From Holophagaceae bacterium UBA692 (GTDB lineage: Bacteria > Acidobacteriota > Holophagae > Holophagales > Holophagaceae), in the NCBI GenBank assembly GCA_002297665.1, contig DBMS01000007.1:459-6036 (forward strand): a stretch of DNA of 5,578 nt, read 5' to 3'. The translations under genes were made by a program, and so were the position numbers. Every line of letters begins with the position of its first letter. Position 1 is the first letter of the stretch. Below are positions 1 through 5,268 of this stretch, piece after piece. The notes beneath the pieces are model-generated. The model was not told where the DNA came from. It was given only the letters and a program-made list of their open reading frames with translations, and ran no database searches.

Positions 1-168
1 CCCCAGGAGCGCAACTGGCGGGACCGCCAGGAACCGGATCCCGGCCGGCTGGGCGAACTGTGGACCCGGTGGACCGGCGAGCATCCGGAGGGCGGCGAAC
101 TGCCGGTGGACACCTGGGCCGGGGAACTGGGCTGCAGCCGCGAGGCCCTGGCCCGGGCCCTGGGGTAG
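1..168 (+). CDS. 3' end of an unrecognised protein, possible C-terminal helix-turn-helix
   Basis: Frame 1 is open from the window edge to the TAG at 166-168, giving the last 55 residues of a protein whose start lies outside the window. Coding support is compositional: 49 of the 55 codons end in G or C, matching the strong third-position GC of the other genes here. The segment is charged and Trp-rich (RNWRDRQ, ELWTRWTGEH). Its last 20 or so residues (LPVDTWAGELGCSREALARA) read like a small helix-turn-helix or winged-helix element: a helix, a GCS turn, then a second helix. That suggests a DNA-binding or regulatory tail, but I do not recognise the family and the catalytic or main domain is not visible. 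It converges on the barrel gene at 221-754, with a large palindrome between the two stop codons. Confidence 0.6.
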   Translation, partial: PQERNWRDRQEPDPGRLGELWTRWTGEHPEGGELPVDTWAGELGCSREALARALG

Positions 169-173
169 CTCCG

Positions 174-214
174 GGCCCGCGGGAAGGGAGGCCAGGCCTC
201 CGATCCCGCGGGCC
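174..214. terminator. 41-bp near-perfect palindrome between convergent genes, probable bidirectional terminator or barrier hairpin
   Basis: An 11-bp outer stem (GGCCCGCGGGA at 174-184 against TCCCGCGGGCC at 204-214) encloses a 7-bp inner stem (GGAGGCC at 187-193 against GGCCTCC at 195-201) around a single A at 194. Only the two pairs between the stems mismatch (A/A and G/G), so 18 of 20 positions pair. It begins 6 bases after the plus-strand stop at 168 and ends 6 bases before the minus-strand stop at 221, where a shared terminator is expected. Neither side has a clean T-tract, so it is not a textbook intrinsic terminator. It may instead block RNA polymerase, protect 3' ends, or work with Rho. 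Confidence 0.6.
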
Positions 215-220
215 GAAGGC

Positions 221-754
221 CTATTTCCGGACGACCACGCCCAGGTAGAAGGCGGTGTTGGTCTGCCCCCTCCCCGCGAAGCGGGTGAAGACGATTTCCT
301 CCTGGGCCCGCAGCGAGACGTTCCGGTTCAGGCGGAAGTCCACGCCCACGCCCGGAGCCAGCGCCAGGGAGTTCCGCTTGTCGGAAGCCGGGCCCTGGGA
401 GGCCGACAGCTGCTGGAAGCCGGCCAGGACGTGCCCGAAGCCCTGCCAGCGCGGGGCGAAGGAGAGGGAGTAGCGCGGCCCGGCCATGAGGCCCAGCTGG
501 CGCATGTCCACGGAGCCGCCTTCGGTGCCGGTCTGGCGGTTGAAGGCGGCCTCGAGGCTCCAGGTTTCGTCGAGGCTGTGCCGGTAGCCCAGGGAGAAGC
601 CGTCGAGCCGCTGGTCCAGGCCGGAGGCGGGCCGCTCGTGGAAGGCCGAGAAGCCCAGGTTCGCCTCCGGCGGGGGGGTCTGGGCCCGGGCTCCGGGAAG
701 GGCGCCGAGAAGGGCGGCGGCGGTGAAGAGTCGCGAAAGGATTCCACGTCGCAT
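221..754 (-). CDS. Small outer-membrane beta-barrel protein (OmpA-like/porin-family, about 8 strands)
   Basis: This gene encodes 177 residues. Residues 1-24 form a signal peptide: MRRG at the N-terminus, a hydrophobic stretch LFTAAALLGALPG, and an ARA cleavage site before Gln25. The mature protein of about 153 residues alternates hydrophobic and polar residues in roughly eight amphipathic strands (near 31-38, 50-59, 63-72, 84-96, 103-115, 129-141, 145-157 and 166-176). Charged loops separate them, as in 8-stranded outer-membrane barrels. The stretch from about 129 to 158 (ALAPGVGVDFRL, a short turn, then VSLRAQEEIVFTRF) closely follows the OMP_b-brl family pattern in which one strand ends at an N-x-N turn and the next begins SLRAE. 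The last strand ends GVVVRK and not in the classical terminal Phe. The ATG at 752-754 is preceded by GAGG with a 5-base spacer. It lies 11 bases downstream of the giant gene's stop, so co-transcription and perhaps translational coupling are likely. Its exact role (structural barrel, adhesion partner, small pore) cannot be read from the sequence. Confidence 0.82.
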   Translation of the reverse strand: MRRGILSRLFTAAALLGALPGARAQTPPPEANLGFSAFHERPASGLDQRLDGFSLGYRHSLDETWSLEAAFNRQTGTEGGSVDMRQLGLMAGPRYSLSFAPRWQGFGHVLAGFQQLSASQGPASDKRNSLALAPGVGVDFRLNRNVSLRAQEEIVFTRFAGRGQTNTAFYLGVVVRK

Positions 755-765
755 GCGGGCCTCGC

Positions 766-3700
766 TCAGTTGACGGTCAGGGTGAAGGTGGTGGTGGCCT
801 GGACCGCGCCCTGGGAGCTGGCGGTGATCGTGACCGCGTAGGAACCCGCGGGGGTGCCGGCGCTTCCGGAGGTGATGCCCTTGGCTCCCTTCGTGCCGCC
901 GCCGCAGGCCATCATCCCGCCCGCCAGAAGCAAGGTCAGCGCCGACAGGACGATTCCCGTCCGCTTGCGCCGCCTGGAAGGCACGGCGAAGAGCCCGCCC
1001 AGGAGAAGCGCGCCGGCACCGACGCCGCCCCCGACGTCGCCCCCGAAGCCACCCAGGGACAGGCGGTTCCGGATGCTCCCGAGGATCTGGAGCCGCGGCG
1101 TGGTGGTGACGGTGGCGGTGACGAGCACCGGCGTGGCCGAGGCGGAAACGATGGGCTGGTCGAAGGTGCAGGTGGCGCCTTCGGGAAGCCCGGCGACGGT
1201 GAACGTGACCGGCGCGCCCAGGACGCCCAGGCTGGCCACGGTGAGCTGCGTGGTGGCCGCGCCGCCGTTGGCGACGGTGACCGCCGCCGGCGGCGTGGGC
1301 ACGACGACCGCGGGCTGGGTGGTGGTTTCGGTCAGGGCGGAGGAGACGCCGGCCTGGTTCGCGCCGTCCCCGGAGTAGCTGGCGGTGATGCTATGGGCGC
1401 CCAGGCCGAGGGCCGAGGTGGTGAAGGACGCCGTGCCGCCGGAAAGGGCGACGGTTCCCAGGACTTCCGCGCCGTCCAGGAAGGTGACGCTACCCGTCGG
1501 CACGATGCCCCCGGCGTTGCTGACCGTGGCCGTGAAGGTCACGGCGAGGCCGAAGGGATCGGTGCCGGTGGAGCTGGAGGTGGACAGGACCACGGTGGAG
1601 GCGAGCTGCTGGATCACCTGGGAGAGGGCGGCGCTGGTGAGGGAAGCGAAGTTCGCGTCGCCGGCGTAGGCCGCGGTGATGGCGTGGGTGCCGGGCGAGA
1701 GGGTCGCGAGGGTGAACGTGGCCTGGCCCGACGTGAGGGCGGCGGTGCCCAGGAGGGTCGTCCCGTCGTAGAACCCGACGCTGCCGGTGGGCGTGCCGCC
1801 GGTGCCGGAAGCCGTGGCCGTGAAGGTGACCGGGGCCAGCCCCAGGGCGGGGTTGGCCGAGGAAGCCAGGGCCAGGGCCGGGACGGCCTTGCCGATTCCC
1901 ACGGTGTAGGTGGCCGGGGTGGTAACGGCCAGGTAGTTCGCGTCGCCTCCGTAGGTGAAGCTGACGGTGAAGGTCCCCGTGCCCAGGGTCCCGGCGGGGA
2001 CGCTCCAGGCCGCCGCGCTCGACGCGGCGCCGGCGACGAGGGGGGCGGTGCCCGAGGTGACGGCGGCGCCGGAGGCGTCCAGGATCGACCAGGTGATCGT
2101 GCCCGTGGGCCGGGCGACGGTCGTGTAGGGACCGGTGGCGGTGGCCGTCAGGGCGAGGCTTTCCAGGGGCGTCGCGGACGGCGCGGTGGCAGGCCCGAGC
2201 AGGGCGACGGGGGCCTTGGCCAGGGCCACCGTGGCGGATCCGGCACTGGCCAGGAAGGCGCCCGGAACCCCCGGGTAGGTGGCGGTGAGGGTGTGGGTGC
2301 CGATCCCCGACAGCACCACCCCGGAGAGGACCGCCTTGCCGGCGGTGAGGGTGACGCCCGCGCCGCCGTTGAGATCGACGGTCGTTCCCCCCAGGGTGTC
2401 CGTGAAGGTCACCGTGCCCGCGGGAAGGGTGGCGGCCTGGCCCGCGGCGGTGTCGGCCAGGGTGGCGGTGAGGGTCACGGCCTGGCCGTTGACGAGGGGC
2501 GAGGGCGTGACGACGAGGGTCGTGGCCGTGGTGTCGCCGGGGTTGAGGCCCGTGCCCGAAACCGAGACCTGCTGGGTCGAGCCCGCGACGTTGAGGCTGT
2601 TGTCCGTCACCGCGATGGAGGCGGCGAGGCTGCCCACGGACTGGGGGGTGAACCGCACGGACACGTTGCCGCTGGCGCCCGGGGCCAGCGTCGTGGCGGA
2701 GGTGACGGGGTTCGCGTCGGCCGGGTCCGAAGTGAAATCGGCGGTATAGCTGGGGTCCGCGGAAAAGGCCAGGCCCTGGTTGCCCAGGTTGGTCACCGTG
2801 GCGGTCTGGGGGCTGTCGACGGACGTGAAGCCCTGCTTGGTGCTGGCGTAGGCCAGGGTTGAGGCCGCGGTGTTGACGTAGACGAGCCGGTTGTTGGACC
2901 AGTCGGGAATGTAGAGGTTGCCGGCCGGGTCGGAGGTGACGCCGAAGAGCGTGGAACCCAGGCTCGCCGGCGTGGGCAGCCCGGTGACGGGAAGGACCGC
3001 GGCCGCGCCGCTGGTGGTCACGCGCACGATGCGGTTGTGGGCGGTGTCCACCACGTAGATGTTGCCGAAGGCGTCGGAGGTCACGCCCTGGGGGTTGCCG
3101 ATGGTGATCCCGGGAATACTGAGGGCCGAAGCCGCGCCCGCGGCCGTGACCTTGATGATGGCGCTGGCGTTCTGGGTGCGGGCGGCGGCGTAGACCGCGC
3201 CGAAGGGATCCACGGTCACGCCGGTGAGGGAGCCGCCGCCGAGGCTGTACGGAGCCATGGCGACCACGCTGGCCTGGCCCGTGGCGGTGCTGCCGGTGAT
3301 CTTGAGGTTGGAGACCCGGATGATGCGCCCCGTGGAGAAGTCCGTCACCAGGAGGTTGCCGGCACCGTCGATGGCCAGGGCGGCGGGCAGGCCCATGGCC
3401 GGGGAGAGTCCGGTCATGGCGAGGACCGAAACGACGCCTGCCGGCGTGACCACCAGGATGCGGGCGTTCTGGTGGTCGCCGATGAAGAGGTTGCCGGCGC
3501 CGTCCAGGGCCAGGCCCGTGATGTTCTGGACCGCCTTCGCGGGAGAACCCGGCGTTCCCAGGGCCACGACCTCGGCGGCGCCGCCGCCCGCAGGGATCCG
3601 GACGACAGTCCTGCTGGTGTAGTTCGCGCAGTAGACGGTGCCCGCCCCGTCCAGGGCCACCTGGAAGGGGTTGGCCATGGCCAGGCCGCCGACGTTGACG

Positions 3701-5040
3701 ACCGAGCCCCGGTTGGGGGAAAGGGTGGCCACCGGCGCGTCCGCGAAGCCCGCCAGCGGGATGGTCATGATGACGTTGGGGGGCGTGGCGTCATCGTAGA
3801 GCACGACGGCGCCGGTGCGCAGGCCGGGGCCCTTGGGAAGGAACAGGACCTCGATGACGGCGGGCCCGGGCACGCCCGCGGCGGCCGTGGTTCCGGCGCC
3901 GAGGGTGAAGTCGAGGTCCGGCGCGCCGGAGGTGAGCACCTTCAGGGATCCGAAGGCCGGGCTCACCGGGAGCATGACCGGGAGGGCCAGGGCGACCGGC
4001 GTCGTGGTCCCGAGGGTCACGTGGCCGAAATCCACCGCCGTGCGGTTCGAGGAGCTGTCGAAGCCCGCCGCCGCGGGATCGGCGATCAGGGGCAGCGCCG
4101 CCGCCAGGACCCGGTCGTTCCCGGTGTCGGCGATTCGGACGGTGCCGTACACATCCACCGCCACGGCGGCGGGCGCGGCCGTGGCCAGTCCCCAGGAGCC
4201 CGAGCCCAGGTCCTGGGCGTTGAGGGTCCTGTCCACCACGACGATCCGGTTGTTGCCCGGGTCGGCGATGAACGCGTTGCCGACCCGGTCGAAGGCCACC
4301 GCGCTGGGACCGGCGAAGGCGGCGGGGGTCGCATTCCATGACAAGTTCATCGCCACACCCGTGGTGGAGCCGGGGGCGACGGAGACCACCCGGTTGTTGC
4401 CCGCGTCGGCGATGAAGAGGTTTCCGGCCGCATCGAAGGCCAGGCCCAGGGGCGAAGCCAGGGCGGCGGGGCCCGTGGACACGGCGAGGGTGAGGGTGGC
4501 GGCCGAACCGCCCGGAGTCACCTCGACGATGCGGTTGTTGCCGGTGTCGGCGATGAAGAGATCGCCGGAGGCGTCCATCGCCACGCCCCGGGGCGCGGCA
4601 AGGCTCACGGCCCCCGTGTCCACGACGGTGGCGGCGCCGCCGGAGGCGACCTTGACCACCCGGTTGTTGCCCGTGTCGGCGACGTAGAGGTTGCCCGGGG
4701 TGTCCAGGGCCAGGGCCGTGGGACCGGCCAGGGCGGCCCCCGGACCGGTGAGGGCCAGGACCGAGGCGTTGCCCTGGGGGTCGATGCGCACGATGCGGCC
4801 GTTGCCGGTGTCGGCGATGAAGGTCGTGCCGTTGGGCGCCACGACCAGGCCGGCCGGCGCGCCCAGGGCGATCGCGCCCCCGGTTGGGGTGACCTTGACC
4901 AGGCCCGAGAACATCAGGGAGATGTCCGCCAGGGCGGGCGCCGCGCCGGCCAGGGCGAGACAGAGGAGGAACAACCACCGGAGGGGACGCCGGCCCGGGT
5001 GGTGCGGGGAGACGGGGGCGTTTCCAGCTGGAATGGGCAT
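766..5040 (-). CDS. Giant exported NHL-repeat / ASH-like / Ig-like (Big_3_5-type) repeat protein
   Basis: This gene encodes 1424 residues, starting from the ATG at 5038-5040, which has AAAGGAG four bases upstream. A GTG 75 bases further out (5115) is in frame but would put 25 arginine-rich residues ahead of the signal peptide, so I reject it. Residues 1-38 are a signal peptide (RRPLRW, then LFLLCLALAGAAPALA, cut before Asp39). Domains follow in order: six NHL repeats (about 57-315); an ASH/'choice-of-anchor D'-like domain (about 331-440, with TAVDFGHVTLGTTT); six more NHL repeats (about 452-725); a second ASH-like domain (about 727-833, ending VSVSGTGLN); four Ig-like domains (834-942, 943-1051, 1052-1145, 1146-1241) with Big_3_5 signatures such as PTGSVTFLDG and YAGDANF; and a final Ig-like domain (1242-1424) interrupted by a hydrophobic insert. 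No catalytic residues are evident. The composition (Ala, Thr, Gly, Val; little Lys, Cys or Trp) suits an extracellular binding or adhesion protein. Secretion is strongly supported; ligand and final location are unknown. Confidence 0.93.
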   Translation of the reverse strand: MPIPAGNAPVSPHHPGRRPLRWLFLLCLALAGAAPALADISLMFSGLVKVTPTGGAIALGAPAGLVVAPNGTTFIADTGNGRIVRIDPQGNASVLALTGPGAALAGPTALALDTPGNLYVADTGNNRVVKVASGGAATVVDTGAVSLAAPRGVAMDASGDLFIADTGNNRIVEVTPGGSAATLTLAVSTGPAALASPLGLAFDAAGNLFIADAGNNRVVSVAPGSTTGVAMNLSWNATPAAFAGPSAVAFDRVGNAFIADPGNNRIVVVDRTLNAQDLGSGSWGLATAAPAAVAVDVYGTVRIADTGNDRVLAAALPLIADPAAAGFDSSSNRTAVDFGHVTLGTTTPVALALPVMLPVSPAFGSLKVLTSGAPDLDFTLGAGTTAAAGVPGPAVIEVLFLPKGPGLRTGAVVLYDDATPPNVIMTIPLAGFADAPVATLSPNRGSVVNVGGLAMANPFQVALDGAGTVYCANYTSRTVVRIPAGGGAAEVVALGTPGSPAKAVQNITGLALDGAGNLFIGDHQNARILVVTPAGVVSVLAMTGLSPAMGLPAALAIDGAGNLLVTDFSTGRIIRVSNLKITGSTATGQASVVAMAPYSLGGGSLTGVTVDPFGAVYAAARTQNASAIIKVTAAGAASALSIPGITIGNPQGVTSDAFGNIYVVDTAHNRIVRVTTSGAAAVLPVTGLPTPASLGSTLFGVTSDPAGNLYIPDWSNNRLVYVNTAASTLAYASTKQGFTSVDSPQTATVTNLGNQGLAFSADPSYTADFTSDPADANPVTSATTLAPGASGNVSVRFTPQSVGSLAASIAVTDNSLNVAGSTQQVSVSGTGLNPGDTTATTLVVTPSPLVNGQAVTLTATLADTAAGQAATLPAGTVTFTDTLGGTTVDLNGGAGVTLTAGKAVLSGVVLSGIGTHTLTATYPGVPGAFLASAGSATVALAKAPVALLGPATAPSATPLESLALTATATGPYTTVARPTGTITWSILDASGAAVTSGTAPLVAGAASSAAAWSVPAGTLGTGTFTVSFTYGGDANYLAVTTPATYTVGIGKAVPALALASSANPALGLAPVTFTATASGTGGTPTGSVGFYDGTTLLGTAALTSGQATFTLATLSPGTHAITAAYAGDANFASLTSAALSQVIQQLASTVVLSTSSSTGTDPFGLAVTFTATVSNAGGIVPTGSVTFLDGAEVLGTVALSGGTASFTTSALGLGAHSITASYSGDGANQAGVSSALTETTTQPAVVVPTPPAAVTVANGGAATTQLTVASLGVLGAPVTFTVAGLPEGATCTFDQPIVSASATPVLVTATVTTTPRLQILGSIRNRLSLGGFGGDVGGGVGAGALLLGGLFAVPSRRRKRTGIVLSALTLLLAGGMMACGGGTKGAKGITSGSAGTPAGSYAVTITASSQGAVQATTTFTLTVN
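859..1095 (-). other. Hydrophobic hairpin with basic cluster and cysteine inserted in the C-terminal Ig-like domain
   Basis: This encodes residues about 1316-1394. It contains a Gly-rich first hydrophobic segment (about 1333-1354, GAGALLLGGLFAVP), a basic cluster RRRKR at 1356-1360, a second hydrophobic segment (about 1362-1378, GIVLSALTLLLAGGMMA), Cys1379, and a Gly/Lys/Ser linker. The flanks look like the two halves of one Ig-like domain: LPEGATCTF before it and GTPAGSYAVTITASS after it. The context around Cys1379 (MMAC-GGG) is only weakly lipobox-like. It is in frame, with normal codon use and no sign of a frameshift. From memory, acidobacterial proteins often end this way; the function is unknown to me. 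Confidence 0.7.
1318..2541 (-). repeat. Four tandem Ig-like domains (Big_3_5 type)
   Basis: Four beta-sandwich units span residues 834-1241, each about 94-109 residues. Shared landmarks are an opening T-x-x-x-L-x-x-S/T, 'V-T-(L/F)-T-A-T', 'P-(T/A)-G-(T/S)-V-x-F', and 'G-x-(H/F)-x-(I/L/V)-(T/S)-(A/F)-x-Y-x-G-D-x-N'. Units 3 and 4 are the closest pair (PTGSVGFYDG against PTGSVTFLDG). Unit 1 lacks the Y-x-GD-x-N ending (TYPGVPGAFLAS instead), and unit 2 has a longer middle loop (SILDASGAAVTSG). Such tandems usually act as stalks that hold a binding head away from the cell. Confidence 0.82.
2542..2862 (-). other. Second ASH/'choice-of-anchor D'-like domain
   Basis: This encodes residues about 727-833. 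It contains SPQTATVTNLGNQGLAFS, then TLAPGASGNVSVRFTPQSVG, then SIAVTDNSL and the end QQVSVSGTGLN. The 'V-T-N-x-G-x-x-x-L', 'V-x-F-x-P-x-x-x-G' and 'V-x-L/V-x-G-T-G' landmarks are typical of choice-of-anchor D modules, which commonly sit between NHL or Ig repeats in secreted proteins. It fits better than the first ASH-like domain. Confidence 0.75.
2866..3687 (-). repeat. Second NHL-repeat block, six more divergent units (probable second beta-propeller)
   Basis: Six units cover residues about 452-725. Blade cores are VYCANY, LFIGDH, LLVTDF, VYAAAR, IYVVDT and LYIPDW, each preceded by D-x-x-G-N or a variant and usually followed by R-(I/L)-V-x-V. The period is 45-53 residues; the longest gap is caused by an insertion around 580-600 (ITGSTATGQASVV). 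At the DNA level GAGGTTGCC-like words recur on the plus strand near 2914, 3352 and 3487, with weaker copies at 3058, 3193 and 3634. The units are clearly less alike than those of the first block, so the two blocks are not a recent whole-block duplication. Confidence 0.8.
3721..4050 (-). other. ASH/'choice-of-anchor D'-like beta-sandwich domain between the two propellers
   Basis: This encodes residues about 331-440. It opens with TAVDFGHVTLGTTTPVALAL and has a central strand VIEVLFLPKGPGLRTGAVVL, then IPLAGFADAP. This matches the usual pattern of ASH-like domains: 'F-G-x-V-x-x-G' at the start, 'V-x-F-x-P' in the middle, and 'L-x-G' at the end. It likely acts as a rigid spacer. The assignment rests on motif pattern only. 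Confidence 0.65.
4096..4872 (-). repeat. First NHL-repeat block, six units (probable six-bladed beta-propeller)
   Basis: Six units cover residues about 57-315 of the giant protein. Each has a hydrophobic strand, D-x-x-G-N, a strand such as LFIAD, then TGNNRIVxV. The (V/I)AD-x-GN core begins at residues 76, 121, 164, 211, 259 and 304, a period of 43-48 residues. The DNA is also repetitive: versions of CGGTTGTTGCC followed by GTCGGCGA on the plus strand start at 4112, 4247, 4391, 4532, 4661 and 4796. Consensus is strongest in units 2-5; unit 6 (VRIADTGNDRVLAA) has drifted. NHL repeats fold as propeller blades that bind protein, RNA or carbohydrate partners, so six units are enough for one closed propeller. 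Closure is inferred. Confidence 0.85.
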
Positions 5041-5044
5041 AAGG

Positions 5045-5051
5045 CTCCTTT
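5045..5051 (-). promoter_or_regulatory. Shine-Dalgarno sequence that fixes the giant gene's start
   Basis: Read on the minus strand, AAAGGAG sits four bases before the ATG at 5040. It is the only strong ribosome-binding site near either candidate start, and the signal peptide begins sensibly from this Met. Its AGGAG core can pair with CTCCU in the leader (plus-strand 5060-5064) across a 10-base loop, so access could be modulated. Confidence 0.8.
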
Positions 5052-5100
5052 CGGATCGCAGGAGGGAGGCAGGCCTACGGCCAAGCGACCACGGATGCGG

Positions 5101-5117
5101 GCTTGCGGACCGCACGC
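5101..5117. promoter_or_regulatory. 17-bp imperfect palindrome in the leader of the giant gene
   Basis: TGCGGACCGCA (5104-5114) is a perfect 11-bp dyad around A5109. It extends to 5101-5117 as GC-T-dyad-C-GC with one mismatched pair. It lies about 60 bases upstream of the start and downstream of the AT-rich promoter-like patch. It could be a protein-binding operator or, in RNA, a hairpin with a GGUCC loop. High GC makes short chance palindromes common, so this is tentative. Confidence 0.3.
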
Positions 5118-5140
5118 CCTCATCGGGTGGCCACAGGTTG

Positions 5141-5212
5141 ATCTTTACAAATTTAAACCCGGTGACCGAACATTAATTATTTACTACAAATCGGTGGGCT
5201 TAGCCACTTCAA
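5141..5212 (-). promoter_or_regulatory. AT-rich promoter-like island upstream of the giant gene
   Basis: Positions 5141-5190 are 28% GC (14 of 50), in sharp contrast with the surrounding coding DNA. On the minus strand a possible sigma-70 pair is TTGAAG (5207-5212) and TGTAGT (5183-5188), with an 18-base spacer and 4 of 6 matches in each box. A TAAATAAT run just downstream offers other -10 choices. A start near 5175 would give a leader of about 135 nt. The location before the giant-barrel operon supports promoter function; the exact boxes are a guess. Confidence 0.45.
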
Positions 5213-5268
5213 AACCCCAACCTGACCCCAAGGCTAGACCCAGGGACCCGCCGTGTCCGTACGCAGGA

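Noticed and set aside
1393..2862. A 489-residue plus-strand open frame opposite the giant gene
   Set aside because: Its product is a low-complexity Gly/Arg/Glu/Ala string with no domain pattern. It mirrors the high third-position GC of the real minus-strand gene, which removes stop codons from antisense frames.
3037..4341. A 434-residue plus-strand open frame opposite the NHL blocks
   Set aside because: It is the same antisense artefact: repetitive Gly/Asp/His/Arg composition that follows the NHL periodicity of the true gene, with no recognisable motif.
3791..4978. A 395-residue minus-strand open frame overlapping the giant gene in another frame
   Set aside because: It is rich in Arg, Gly, Pro and His with no domain features. 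The overlapping frame has a signal peptide and clear NHL repeats, so this is a shadow.
5041..5115. An N-terminal extension of the giant protein from a GTG at 5115
   Set aside because: The added 25 residues have no ribosome-binding site, would precede the signal peptide with Arg-rich sequence, and cross the strong AAAGGAG that serves the ATG at 5040.
5041..5150. A cyclic-di-GMP or other riboswitch in the leader of the giant gene
   Set aside because: Fragments such as CCGCAAGCCC and GGCCGTAGGCC loosely recall GEMM-type elements, but I could not assemble the conserved core or paired stems of any riboswitch class.
5213..5268. An intrinsic terminator after the right-edge gene
   Set aside because: There is a short TTTT and two TTGGGG words on the minus strand, but only 3-4 bp stems can be drawn before them, which is too weak to call.
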